64,000 nt of DNA from Streptomyces camelliae (GCF_027625935.1 NZ_CP115300.1:2356001-2420000), one strand, 5' to 3'; counted from the stretch's first letter, positions 34,270 through 42,913 are shown. The notes: generated from the letters alone by a model not told the origin. Made by a program: numbers and translations.

Positions 34270-34443
34270 GACTTACTCCGGTCTCGACAGCACAGCCATA
34301 TCGAGAGGAGACCGGACAGTGCCATCGCAGGCCGGCGCCCCTCGGAAACCACCGGCACACACGGCCGACCGAGGACGGTGCGCTCCTGACCGTCTGCCGC
34401 CGGCGACGGCTCCCGGATGACGTTCAGACCATCACCGACACAG

Positions 34444-34484
34444 GAAACCGGTCGGTTTCACACTCATCGTAAACCGATCGGTTT
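34444..34484. promoter_or_regulatory. TetR-type operator pair, site 4
   Basis: GAAACCGGTCGGTTTC (34444-34459, one base from the consensus) and AAACCGATCGGTTT (34471-34484) lie upstream of the membrane protein gene at 34269. A fragment of a second QueG-like gene abuts the right-hand site. Confidence 0.8.
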
Positions 34485-34499
34485 CCATATTCAAACTCG

Positions 34500-34712
34500 A
34501 AGATGTCCAGGTACTCGCCCAGGACGTCCTCGCCGGCGGGGCAGACGGCCACGCAGTAGCCGGACTTGTAGCCGGGCAGAGAGATCATGCTCTGCCACAT
34601 GGAGGCGCTCTCGGAATCGGTGACCCTAGAGCGGTAGTCGGCGGCGTCCTGGCTGTCGGCCACGGTCTGCGCCCAGTCGGTGAACGCTCATGAACTCACG
34701 GTCGATCAGTTT
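34500..34712 (-). pseudogene. Fragment of a second QueG-like Fe-S protein gene
   Basis: About 65 codons survive, including DYRSRVTDSESASMWQS and GYCVAVCPAGEDVLGEYLD. They correspond to roughly residues 228-295 of the intact protein at 21847-23196. The similarity is clearly paralogous rather than identical (YKSGYCVAVCP against YKAAYCMSVCP). There is a frameshift near REFMS, and both ends are cut. The left end stops at the TetR operators. Confidence 0.75.
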
Positions 34713-34902
34713 TCACACGCAAGGCCAGCCAAGCGGGGCCACCCACCAACCCGCCCCCCGTCCGGTGCCGCAACGGGGCAGACGTGGATACGACGCGCAG
34801 CTCGGCCGATCACACTCGCGAAGGGCCCGGTCGGCACCGGGCTGCCGCGAGGCGCGAGGATACGGCGAGCGGGGTACCGGCACCGGCCTGCCCGCGCCTC
34901 GG

Positions 34903-35607
34903 TCACCCCGCCGGCGGCCCGCTCCGACTGCACGCACGGCGGTGATGGCGACGGTGGTTCGCGTCCTCCTGGGCCAGTCGCCGCAGAAGCCGGACCACCG
35001 GCTCGAACAGCACGGTGAGAACCACCGCCCGCTCTGCGAGGGCGATGCGGTCTTCGATTCCGTCGAGCTGCGCGAAATCCAGGTCCGCGGTCGATGTGGC
35101 GAGCCGTGCGTAAGGGAGGAGGTCGTCGGCGGTGTAGTCGGCGCCAACGCGCCTCAGCGCCGCGAGACTTGCGGCGAGCGCCGGTCGGTGCGGCGACTCG
35201 TCGGAGATCTGCCAGCCCATGCTCTCGATGAGGGCCTCGACCCTCGCGGCGGCTCCTTCGCCCGGCGCCGCCTCGTCACGATCGGTATCCGGCCCGGCGT
35301 GACCCTTGCCGCTCTTCCCGTTCCCGTCCACGGAGGGGACGGGCAGTGCATGGTGGACGACACCCAGGGTCTCGAACGCACCCAGCGGACGGTCGACGGC
35401 ATCGAGCACTTCGCGGGTGCGGGCGACGGACAGCCCGCCGAGCTGGACGAGGGAGCGGATCAGACGGGGCCGCCGGACGTGTTCCTCGCCGTACTCGACC
35501 GCCGTCGGGTTCAGCGCGCGCCCCTCGGGGAGCAGCCCTTCCCGCCGGTAGTACTTGATGGTCGCCACCGGCACCCCGGACCGGCTACTGAGCTCTGAAA
35601 TCCTCAT
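34903..35607 (-). CDS. MerR-family regulator
   Basis: This 234-residue MerR regulator has its winged helix at residues 1-70: MRISELSSRSGVPVATIKYY, REGLLPEGRALNPTAVEYGE, with the helix LVQLGGLSVARTREVLDAVD following. The long C-terminal helical part resembles the TipA/AlbA-like or effector-sensing MerR groups, but no ligand domain is recognised. The last 20 residues are arginine-rich and may be read-through of junction sequence. It is divergent from the protein at 35640 by only 32 bp. Confidence 0.82.
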   Translation of the reverse strand: MRISELSSRSGVPVATIKYYRREGLLPEGRALNPTAVEYGEEHVRRPRLIRSLVQLGGLSVARTREVLDAVDRPLGAFETLGVVHHALPVPSVDGNGKSGKGHAGPDTDRDEAAPGEGAAARVEALIESMGWQISDESPHRPALAASLAALRRVGADYTADDLLPYARLATSTADLDFAQLDGIEDRIALAERAVVLTVLFEPVVRLLRRLAQEDANHRRHHRRACSRSGPPAG

Positions 35608-35639
35608 GCGCTCCCTCACGCTCAACCGTCCGGTCCACT

Positions 35640-36437
35640 ATGGGGCCTGCTCCGGCACCGACCACCGTCCCCACCCCCTCACCGAGCACGCCCTCCGCCA
35701 CCACCGGCCTTGCGGACGTCCTGGGCGGCCTCCTCCACGACAGCACTCAGCAACAGAGTCCGTCACCCCACGGGAATCCCTCGCCGAGCCCGGCTACTCG
35801 GACACCCAAGGCCACAGCATCGTCCGACCCACGGTTTCCCACGGCACACGCATCCCCTGCCCCCGGCCATCGGACCGCCGAGCCCTCACCCCGGCCGGAG
35901 TCCGCCCGGGGAACAGCTCGCACCTGCGACATCAGCGATCTCAAGGCCCCCGAGGACAAGCGGGCGGGACGATTCTCCGCCGAGCCATGGAAGATGAAGG
36001 GGAGCTGGCTCGAACTGCACGACCTCGTCTTCCACGGCGTGGTGACGGTGGATACGGCCGCCGGACCCAAGCGGGTGCTCAAGTTCTCCGCAACGGCGGT
36101 CAGGATCCGTGATCTGAAGATGTCGGTACCCATCGGCCCGCAGATCCAGCACATCGACGCAGCGCCCGGCTCCACATCCACCCTCCGGGGCGACGACATC
36201 ACGATGTATGTCGAAAGCCTGACGGGCACCCTCTCCAGCGTCGAAAACATCCCCACACCGCCCCTCCTCCGCCTGCACCTCACCCCCGACACCGTGCCGG
36301 AGTGGCTCTACGACACGATCGGGCAACTCGGTCCCACGCTCCAACTCAGCCTGAACGACGCCGACATCGACCAGACCGGACAGACAGGCGGAGAACTCAC
36401 CGTCCCGGGGATTCACGGGTACGGAACGCCACACTGA
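35640..36437 (+). CDS. Hypothetical protein like the outer domain of DUF6114 proteins
   Basis: This 265-residue protein has a long proline/serine/threonine-rich segment (residues 1-90), then CDISDLKAPEDKRAGRFSAE, MKGSWLELHDLVFHGVVTVD, AAGPKRVLKFSATAVRIRDL and STLRGDDITMYVESLTGTL. From memory this matches the extracellular C-terminal domain of Streptomyces DUF6114 membrane proteins, which normally follow four transmembrane helices. Here the helices are missing and no signal peptide is visible, so the gene is probably 5'-truncated. The start at 35640 is uncertain. Confidence 0.5.
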   Translation: MGPAPAPTTVPTPSPSTPSATTGLADVLGGLLHDSTQQQSPSPHGNPSPSPATRTPKATASSDPRFPTAHASPAPGHRTAEPSPRPESARGTARTCDISDLKAPEDKRAGRFSAEPWKMKGSWLELHDLVFHGVVTVDTAAGPKRVLKFSATAVRIRDLKMSVPIGPQIQHIDAAPGSTSTLRGDDITMYVESLTGTLSSVENIPTPPLLRLHLTPDTVPEWLYDTIGQLGPTLQLSLNDADIDQTGQTGGELTVPGIHGYGTPH

Positions 36438-36541
36438 AGCGGGGCGCAAGCGGCTGCGGCCGGTCGTGGTCATGAATGACGACACCGGACCGCGACGGTG
36501 TCACGCGCTCGGTGGTCGTCCCGCCTGGAGCTTGCGCATGG

Positions 36542-36580
36542 AAACCGATCGGTTTACCTTAATGGAAACCGATCGGTTTC
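36542..36580. promoter_or_regulatory. TetR-type operator pair, site 5
   Basis: AAACCGATCGGTTT (36542-36555) and GAAACCGATCGGTTTC (36565-36580) are perfect palindromes with centres 24 bp apart, about 120-160 bp upstream of the alpha/beta hydrolase start at 36700. Confidence 0.82.
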
Positions 36581-36699
36581 TCTCGTGGCGGCAGTCACCG
36601 AAGCAGTGGCCACCAGCCGAGTGCCATCGGCGTCACACCGTTACTGCTGGCCGAACTATGAGTCACCCATCCGCAGTTCACACCCAAGGAGTCGGCGAG

Positions 36700-37578
36700 A
36701 TGCCCGCCCAAGAGCCACGTCCCACGCTTCACCTTCCCGGAACCGACAGCTACACCATCGCCCCGCGCGCAGGACGCCACGGCCGCGAGGGAACCCTGCG
36801 CTACCTCAAGGCGGGTACCGGTGCCCCTCTGGTCCTGCTGCACACCGTGCGCACACAGGCCGAGCACTTCCGCCACCTCATCCCACTGATCGCGGACCAG
36901 TACACCGTGTACGCTCTTGATCTGCCGGGGATGGGCTACTCCGAGATCGTGCCCGGCGCGTCGTACGAGGAGCTGGCGATGCGCGCCGGCGTCGAACGGC
37001 TCCTCACCGAACTCGACCTCCGTGACGTGACGTTGGCCGGGGAGTCCATGGGGGCGGTGCTCGCCCTGACCGCCGCGGCCGACCTGCCGGAGCGGGTACG
37101 GCGCGTCGTCGCGGTGAATGCCTACGACTTCCGCGGCGGAATCGCCCGGTCCGGCCTCCTCGCCCGTGTGGTGATCAGTGGTGTTCTCACTCCGGGGGTG
37201 GGCCCGGTCATTGCCGGGGTAGAACCCAGGGCCGCCCTCCGCAGGATTCTGCAGGGTGGCCTGGGCGACAAGACCGCTCTACGGGAGGACTATGTGGACG
37301 AGCTCCTCCGGGTGGGCGGCCGCCCCGGCTACCCGACCGTCGCCCGGGGCGTGTACCAGAACCTGCCCAGCCTCATCGCGGCCCGCTCGCGCTACCCCGA
37401 GGTCAAGGCACCCATCCACCTCGTCTACGGGGAGAAGGACTGGTCCCGGCGGTCGGACCGGGAAGCCAACAGGGAACTGCTGCCGGCCGCCGATTTCACG
37501 CAGGTGCCGGGAGCGGGCCACTTCATCGCCCTGGAAAAGCCCGACGTCCTGGCCGACCTGCTGAACGCGGTGGCGTGA
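36700..37578 (+). CDS. Alpha/beta hydrolase
   Basis: This 292-residue alpha/beta hydrolase has the nucleophile elbow GESMG with S116, an oxyanion region LVLLHTVRTQAEHF in place of the usual HGxxx, and the catalytic histidine in VPGAGHFIALEKP near the C terminus. ATG at 36700 is eight bases after AAGGAG; ATG at 36658 is in frame without a site. Paired TetR operators lie upstream. The haloalkane dehalogenase remnant follows about 100 bp later on the same strand and was probably co-transcribed. It may cleave an ester or C-C bond. Confidence 0.85.
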   Translation: MPAQEPRPTLHLPGTDSYTIAPRAGRHGREGTLRYLKAGTGAPLVLLHTVRTQAEHFRHLIPLIADQYTVYALDLPGMGYSEIVPGASYEELAMRAGVERLLTELDLRDVTLAGESMGAVLALTAAADLPERVRRVVAVNAYDFRGGIARSGLLARVVISGVLTPGVGPVIAGVEPRAALRRILQGGLGDKTALREDYVDELLRVGGRPGYPTVARGVYQNLPSLIAARSRYPEVKAPIHLVYGEKDWSRRSDREANRELLPAADFTQVPGAGHFIALEKPDVLADLLNAVA

Positions 37579-37679
37579 CAGTCCGGAGACCCCGGTAGGT
37601 GTTGCCGGCACTACCGCGAGGCGGCAGAGCCTGGAAGGCCGACGAGGTCGCCCTTGCCCCCTCCGGCCAGCCGCCTCGA

Positions 37680-37943
37680 TCGACATGCACTACGTCGACG
37701 AGGGGCCGCCCGACGGCCCGGTGGTGGTCCTCGCTCACAGTGAGCCCACGTGGGGTTATCTCTACCGCAAGATGATTCCCGGCCTGGTGGCAGCCGACCG
37801 ACGCGTCCTGGTTCCCGGCCTGATCGGTTTCGGCCGCTCGGACAAGCCGGTCGACCCGGCGGCGTACACCTACGAGTCTCACGTCGCCTGGACCGGTGCC
37901 TGGCTGGACCAGCTCGATCTCGCGGACATCACGCTGTTCGGTC
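37680..37943 (+). pseudogene. Haloalkane dehalogenase remnant truncated at repeat B
   Basis: Codons encode MHYVDEGPPDGPVVVLAHSE, PTWGYLYRKMIPGLVAADRR, IGFGRSDKPVDPAAYTYE and LDLADITLFGQ. This is the first part of a haloalkane dehalogenase (HxEPTWxYLYRKM; here HSEPTW instead of HGEPTW). The nucleophile aspartate should follow immediately in GQDWGG, but the sequence switches to TrmA-end repeat B at GGTCAG. The N terminus is also short. It therefore encodes no active enzyme. Confidence 0.78.
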
Positions 37944-38015
37944 AGGTCAGAGGCCCTTTGCTGCGGGCTCCAGAATCGCCACGCACTCCACGTGCGACGT
38001 CATCGGAAAGATGTC
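37943..38015 (-). repeat. TrmA 3'-end repeat, copy B
   Basis: This 73-bp unit on the minus strand encodes DIFPMTSHVECVAILEPA with AAKGL and a stop inside CAGGTCAG. It matches copy A at 63 and copy D at 59 of 73 positions by direct count. Its left edge coincides with the point where the dehalogenase gene is cut; both share GGTCAG there. Confidence 0.68.
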
Positions 38016-38088
38016 GGCCCGAACAGATCCCAGAAAGACCCAGGTCACAGCCGGTTTCTCGGCTCATCGTCCTGCGTACGGACGCCCA

Positions 38089-38107
38089 GAGCGTCAAACG
38101 AGCGTCA
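38089..38107 (+). repeat. GAGCGTCA direct-repeat pair right of copy B
   Basis: GAGCGTCAAACGAGCGTCA is identical to the copies at 20789 and 61582. It starts 146 bp after the start of repeat B. The following interval to 38640 shows no gene I can support. Confidence 0.7.
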
Positions 38108-38663
38108 TGGCCTTCAGTCCATCCCCCCTCCTCGGGCGGAACAGGCCGCCACGCACAGACACCCTGTACCAGCCCGATCCCGCTCACTGCGGACGCACGC
38201 TCGCGCCCCATGACAACAGGTCAATGCGTCGTGTGCGGCCGGAGGCACTCCCCGTCATGGCGGCCATCAGCCGCCTTCGAGTGGCGGCGCGGGGGGGCTC
38301 TGCCGAGAGGGGCGGTGCCCCGACCCCAGACTCTGGGTCACCAAGGTCGGATAAGGCGCTGCGCATGTTGAAGGCGACAACAGTCCCGCCAGGCCTCCTC
38401 CGCTTGTCCGGAGAGGATGACGTGGTGACCATGCGGCGCGGGGCCATCAGGGCGACAGCGGCGGTAGTGGAAGACGCCCGCCGCCACACGGTGCGGCGGC
38501 GGGCCCTGTCCATCGGTTTCGACCTCCCGACGGCACGGGCCCAGTCCGCGAAGATGGCGTCGCCTCGTTCGCCCCGCACGGAACGCCTGCGACCCGGGCA
38601 CTGCCGCACTGGTCAGCCTCCACCCCTCGACCGCTCTACCGTCTACTGATGTCTGATGCCGCC

Positions 38664-38701
38664 GTGGGAGCCGTCGTCGGTTGCGTGACGGCGGCTCCCA
38701 C
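38664..38701 (-). terminator. 15-bp hairpin terminator after the SDR at 38706
   Basis: GTGGGAGCCGTCGTC (38664-38678) pairs with GACGGCGGCTCCCAC (38687-38701), with one G-T wobble and an 8-base loop, just beyond the stop codon of the minus-strand SDR. Confidence 0.7.
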
Positions 38702-38705
38702 GCTG

Positions 38706-39473
38706 CTATCGGGCGACATAGCCGCCGTCGACAGGAAGCGCCACACCGACCACGAAGCCGGCGCCGGGACTGCACAGCCACAGGACCGCCTGGGCGATCT
38801 CATCGGCCGTACCGAGGCGATTGATGGGCTGGTTGGCCTCGGCCTCGGCTCGATCCAGCTCCCCTTTGGCGATCATGTCGCTGACCATCGGGGTATCGAT
38901 GGTGCCGGGGCAGACGGCGTTGATACGGATGCCGCGCGGGGCGTACTCCAGGGCCGCACTGGTCGTCAGGCCGATCACGCCGTGTTTGGAGGCGTGGTAG
39001 GAGGCGCGGCCGGGGAGACCGACCAGGCCGCCGAGCGAGGAGCAGTTGACGATGGCGCCGCTGCCCTGGGCGCGCATATGCCGCAGCTCGTGCTTCATAC
39101 AGGCCCACACACCGCGGAGGTTGATGGCGTTGACGCGGTCGAAGCGTTCGGCGGGTTCGTCGGCGGCGTCGCTGGGCGGGATCTGGATGCCGGCGTTGTT
39201 GTAGGCCATGTCGAGACGGCCGAAGGTCTCGACAGTGCGGTCGACCGCAGCCGCCACCTGGTCCTCGTCGCTGACGTCGCAGGTGAGGGCGAGTGCTCGG
39301 TGGCCGTAGTCGGTGAGTTCCTTGACGGCTGCGTTCAGGGCGGCTTCGTCGATGTCGGTGAGGGCGACGGCGGCTCCGGCCTCGGCGAAGGCGCGGGCGG
39401 TCGCCAGGCCCATGCCGGAGCCTGCGCCGGTGACGAGGGCGACCTGGCCGGTGAAGTCGTAGACGGGGTTCAC
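38706..39473 (-). CDS. SDR-family oxidoreductase
   Basis: This 255-residue classical SDR has VTGAGSGMGLATARAFAEAG, the NAD-selecting aspartates in ALTDIDE, NNAGIQIPPSD near residue 92, the catalytic YHASKHGVIGL near 158 and the conserved PG after the last core strand. It is the last gene of a minus-strand set with the cyclophilin-like lipoprotein and the SDR-like protein at 40055. A strong terminator follows directly. In this redox-rich block it may reduce or oxidise reactive carbonyls. Confidence 0.88.
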   Translation of the reverse strand: MNPVYDFTGQVALVTGAGSGMGLATARAFAEAGAAVALTDIDEAALNAAVKELTDYGHRALALTCDVSDEDQVAAAVDRTVETFGRLDMAYNNAGIQIPPSDAADEPAERFDRVNAINLRGVWACMKHELRHMRAQGSGAIVNCSSLGGLVGLPGRASYHASKHGVIGLTTSAALEYAPRGIRINAVCPGTIDTPMVSDMIAKGELDRAEAEANQPINRLGTADEIAQAVLWLCSPGAGFVVGVALPVDGGYVAR

Positions 39474-39503
39474 GTGTCTCTCTCCCGTTGAGAGTGAGCC
39501 GGG

Positions 39504-40037
39504 TCAGGAGGCGGTTTCGATGGTGACCTTGGTGGCGGTGGCGAGGCGTTCGGTGTCGCCGTGCACGCTGCCGAGGATGATCAGGCCGGCGTCGCTGGAG
39601 CCGCTGCCCCGGTAGAAGAGGGCCAGGTTGCCCCAGGGGGCGTAGTACGTCAGGTCGCCGGGCTTGGCTTCGGCGGCGTCCGGGGCGCCGGAGGTGAACA
39701 GCCGACGGGGCAGGTCAGCGATCTTCTCGGTCTCGTGGAAGTCGCTCAGGTTCAGCGCGAGCGGGAGCAGGGCGGCGAAGTCGCGGGCCGTGGCGCTGTC
39801 GTTCAGGGTGGCGTCGACCCGGTGGCCCTCGATGGTGACCCGGATGTTCATGGCGGTGCCCTTGTCATCGGACGGTGAGGCTGGTGCCGTGGCCGTCGGC
39901 GTTCGCTGTGACGCGGAGGCGGAGGGCGAGGACGGGGAAGACGGGGACGGGGGCGCCTCGTCGGTACAGGCGGTCACTGCAAGCAGTATGGCGGTCGGGA
40001 CGGCGCGGGCAAGGCTGGAACAGGTGGTCGGGCTCAC
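39504..40037 (-). CDS. Cyclophilin-like-fold lipoprotein
   Basis: This 177-residue protein begins at GTG 40037, five bases after GGAGG. Its N terminus has a short hydrophobic signal ending in a lipobox (AILLAVTAC), so it is probably a lipoprotein. A serine/proline/threonine-rich linker follows, and then a domain of about 110 residues: MNIRVTIEGHRVDATLNDSA, LSDFHETEKIADLP, GDLTYYAPWGNLALFYR and GLIILGSVHGD. This matches the cyclophilin-like fold proteins common near oxidoreductases. Its ribosome site lies within the end of the preceding gene. Confidence 0.78.
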   Translation of the reverse strand: MSPTTCSSLARAVPTAILLAVTACTDEAPPSPSSPSSPSASASQRTPTATAPASPSDDKGTAMNIRVTIEGHRVDATLNDSATARDFAALLPLALNLSDFHETEKIADLPRRLFTSGAPDAAEAKPGDLTYYAPWGNLALFYRGSGSSDAGLIILGSVHGDTERLATATKVTIETAS

Positions 40038-40054
40038 GGCATCCTCCAGGGGCA

Positions 40055-40720
40055 TCAGTCGGGCAGGGGCTCGGCGTAGTGGCGGAAGCCGTCGCGCTTG
40101 AGGTGGATGTCGTACAGGCGGCCGGCCAGCACCTCAGGGCTGCTGTGCTCGGCGTCGGGGCGGATGGCTCCCGGGATGATCAACTGGGCGGCGTGGATGT
40201 TCTCCGCGGCGAGGGCGTCGTGGAGCATACGCGCGTAGGCGCTCTCGGCGGCGAAGGCGATCGAGGTGCCGGCCCGGTCCGGGTGGGGGCGTACGGCGCT
40301 GCCGCCGTTGACGAACAGCAGGGTGCCGCGGCCGAGTCGGCGCATGCCGGGCAGGACGGCGTTCACCGCGGTGACCGGCCCCCTGACGGAGAAGGCGAGG
40401 GGTGCGTCGAGGTCGTCGGCGGTCGCCCCGAGGACGGGCTTCATGAAGTCGGCGCGGGGCACGGGGCTGTACCGCAGGATCTCGATGGGACCCAGGGCGG
40501 CTGCCGCCGCGTACAAGGCCGCGTCCAGTGACTCGGTGTCGAGGACGTCGGCGGTGAAGCCCCCCGCCTGGATGCCGTCGCGGGCCAGTTCGGCGGTCAG
40601 TGCGTCCAGCTTCTCGGCACTGCGGGAGATGAGGGCGACGGCGTGTCCGACGCCTCCGAATCGGCGTGCGGTGGCGAGCCCGAGTCCGGGGCCGGCGCCG
40701 ACGAGGGCGAAGGTCGTCAT
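40055..40720 (-). CDS. SDR-like NAD(P)-binding protein
   Basis: This 221-residue Rossmann-fold SDR has FALVGAGPGLGLATARRFGG at its N terminus. The catalytic YxxxK is not in its usual form; the region reads FAAESAYARMLHDALAAENI. It may therefore be a divergent or non-classical SDR. It is the first gene of the minus-strand set 40720-38706 and is divergent from XRE regulator 1, with the shared 19-bp motif between them. Confidence 0.8.
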   Translation of the reverse strand: MTTFALVGAGPGLGLATARRFGGVGHAVALISRSAEKLDALTAELARDGIQAGGFTADVLDTESLDAALYAAAAALGPIEILRYSPVPRADFMKPVLGATADDLDAPLAFSVRGPVTAVNAVLPGMRRLGRGTLLFVNGGSAVRPHPDRAGTSIAFAAESAYARMLHDALAAENIHAAQLIIPGAIRPDAEHSSPEVLAGRLYDIHLKRDGFRHYAEPLPD

Positions 40721-40872
40721 GGTGAGTCCTTGCGGGTGGAGGGGCTTCGCTCAGGCTTGGGAGGACCTTGCCGGCACGGCGCTCGGGATCACCGCGCAAG
40801 CTGTTCTATGTCGAGCCTCACACGCCGAGGCGAGAGCGAAAAGCGGAGAAAGACATCCGGGGAGGGATACAT

Positions 40873-40891
40873 CCTGGGTGAAAACTCTCCC
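40873..40891 (-). promoter_or_regulatory. Shared XRE-associated 19-bp motif, site S1
   Basis: Read on the minus strand this is GGGAGAGTTTTCACCCAGG. It lies between the divergent SDR-like gene (40720) and XRE regulator 1 (40929), and aligns with the motif at 49012, 54047, 56339 and 57279. Confidence 0.6.
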
Positions 40892-40928
40892 TCCTTCCTC
40901 AGGTGCGCTCGGTGTCATGCTGACCGGC

Positions 40929-41798
40929 ATGACCGGCAATGTCCCCCTCAACGAGCTGGGAGAATTCCTCAAGAAGCGCCGTGCCGAGCTGAGCCCGCGC
41001 ACTGTCGGCCTGCCCGACAACGGCGGCCCGCGCCGGGTCGCCGGGCTGCGCCGCGAAGAGGTCGCCCAGCTCGCCAGCATCAGCACCGACTACTACACAC
41101 GTCTCGAACAGGGCCGTATGCAGGCGTCCGCGCCCGTGCTGGACACGCTCGCCCGGGTGCTCCGTCTCGACGACGACGAACGCGGCTATCTCTTCCAGCT
41201 CGCCGGCAAGATCACCACACGCACCCGCAGCCGGGGGCGGCAGAAGGTCCAGCCGCAGTTGCAGCGCGTACTGGACGATCTCACCGCCACCCCGGCCATC
41301 GTGCAGGGCCGGCGCGGGGACATCCTGGCCTGGAACGCGCTGGCGGCCGCGCTGGTCACCGACTTCTCCCGGATCCCGGAGAAGCACCGCAACTACCCGC
41401 GGATCATCTTCACGGATCCGGCCATGCGCACCCTGTACGCCGACTGGCAGACCTCCGCGCGGCTCGCCGTGGCACAGCTGCGGATGGAAGCCGCGCAGTA
41501 TCCCGAGGACCCCCGCCTCATCGAGCTGGTCGGTGAACTGTCCCTACGCGACAAGCAGTTCGCGCAGTGGTGGGGCGACCACCGCGTCGCCGCCCGCACC
41601 GTGGGCACGAAGACCCTCAACCACCCGGTGGTCGACGAACTCGTCCTGGACTGGGACACCCTGACCGCCAACACCGACCCCGACCAGCACCTCACCGTCT
41701 GGACGGCCGCACCCGGCTCCCCCACCCACGAGCGACTGCGCATCCTCGCCTCCTGGGCCGCCGACCAGAACCTGCCGGCCTCTCCTCCTGTCGCCTGA
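40929..41798 (+). CDS. MmyB-like XRE-family regulator 1
   Basis: This 289-residue regulator has an N-terminal HTH (LGEFLKKRRAELSPRTVG, GLRREEVAQLASISTDYYTR, LEQGRMQASAPVLDTLARVL) and a C-terminal MmyB-like ligand domain (PAIVQGRRGDILAWNALAAA, RIIFTDPAMRTLYADW, QFAQWWGDHRVA). This class binds small or lipophilic ligands and commonly controls an adjacent oxidoreductase. The start ATG at 40929 gives the same N-terminal length as the two paralogues at 54010 and 57242. It is divergent from the SDR-like gene. Confidence 0.88.
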   Translation: MTGNVPLNELGEFLKKRRAELSPRTVGLPDNGGPRRVAGLRREEVAQLASISTDYYTRLEQGRMQASAPVLDTLARVLRLDDDERGYLFQLAGKITTRTRSRGRQKVQPQLQRVLDDLTATPAIVQGRRGDILAWNALAAALVTDFSRIPEKHRNYPRIIFTDPAMRTLYADWQTSARLAVAQLRMEAAQYPEDPRLIELVGELSLRDKQFAQWWGDHRVAARTVGTKTLNHPVVDELVLDWDTLTANTDPDQHLTVWTAAPGSPTHERLRILASWAADQNLPASPPVA

Positions 41799-41955
41799 CC
41801 ACGGGAACCACGCCTGTCGAACAGCAGACAGCAGGCGGGATGTGCCCTGCCGGGCAACGAAGCCGTCGCAGTCCTCTCGAGAGGGGCTGGGCCCATGCCG
41901 TGTGCGGATTACCTGCCCGCAGCGGTCAGCCGGGCTCCGGTGTGCGGGTGCGGGT

Positions 41956-42894
41956 TTACATACCTCGTCCGCCGATGCCGCCGTCCGGCGCGATCTCGTC
42001 GATGCGGGCGAGGTCGTCGGCGGTCAGCCTGAGGTCGGCGGCGGCGATGTTCTGCGCGACGCGCTCGGGGTTGCGCGAGCCGGGGATCGGGACGATGTAG
42101 TCCTTCTTCGCGAGCAGCCAGGCCAGTGCGAGCTGGGACAGGGTGACGCCCTTGCTCTCCGCGAGCTTAATGAGCTCGCTGGCGATGGAGAGATTCTGGT
42201 CGAAGTTCTCCGGGGCCCACCAGGGAATCATCTGGCGGAAGTCGCTCGCGTCGTAGTGCTCACGGGGCTTGACCGCGCCGCTGAGGAAACCGCGGGCGAG
42301 CGGGGAGTAGGCGACCAGCCCGATGCCGAGCTCCTCCAGTACGGGGAAGAACCGCTCGGAGTCGTGGGCGAAGATCGAGTACTCGTGCTGCAGGACCGAG
42401 ATCGGGTGCACGGCGTGGGCGCGGCGGATGGCGTCGGTGTCGGTGTTGGACAGGCCGAGGTACTTGACCTTGCCAGCGTCGACGAACTCCTTCATCACAC
42501 CGACCACGTCCTCGATCGGGACGCTCGGGTCGGGGCCGTGCTGGTAGAGCACGTCGATCACGTCGATGTTCAGGTTGCGGAGGCTGTTCTCGACGACCTC
42601 CCGGATGTGCTCCGGCTTCGAGTTCGGAGCGAAGGTCGGCGTGAGGCCGAACTTCGTCGCGATCGTCACCTCGTCGCGGATGGGGGCCAGAGCGTGGCCG
42701 AGCAGCTTCTCGCCCTCTCCCCAGCCGTACATCTCCGCGGTGTCGAAGTGGGTAACGCCGAGCTCGTGAGCGCGGCGGATCGCGGCGATCGACCCAGTGT
42801 CGTCCGAGGGGCCGTAGCCGACTGCGGTGCCCATCGCGCCGTAGCCGATCTCGGAGACGGTCAGGCCCTGGCGGCCCAGATTGCGCTGCTGCAT
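41956..42894 (-). CDS. Aldo/keto reductase
   Basis: This 312-residue AKR barrel has the tetrad spread over HFDTAEMYGWGEGE (Asp and Tyr, near residues 50-56), IATKFG (Lys) and YQHGPDPSVP (His). The C-terminal VPIPGSRNPERVAQNIAA binds NADPH. GGGAG precedes the ATG. It is divergent from a TetR gene, and two matching palindromes lie in the 99-bp interval, so it is TetR-controlled. It would reduce aldehydes or ketones. Confidence 0.9.
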   Translation of the reverse strand: MQQRNLGRQGLTVSEIGYGAMGTAVGYGPSDDTGSIAAIRRAHELGVTHFDTAEMYGWGEGEKLLGHALAPIRDEVTIATKFGLTPTFAPNSKPEHIREVVENSLRNLNIDVIDVLYQHGPDPSVPIEDVVGVMKEFVDAGKVKYLGLSNTDTDAIRRAHAVHPISVLQHEYSIFAHDSERFFPVLEELGIGLVAYSPLARGFLSGAVKPREHYDASDFRQMIPWWAPENFDQNLSIASELIKLAESKGVTLSQLALAWLLAKKDYIVPIPGSRNPERVAQNIAAADLRLTADDLARIDEIAPDGGIGGRGM

Positions 42895-42913
42895 GGTCTA
42901 CTCCCATAAGTCA

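Noticed and set aside
38110..38640. Possible small gene in the gap after repeat B
   Set aside because: Several overlapping frames exist but none has a ribosome site, a family motif or a consistent codon pattern.
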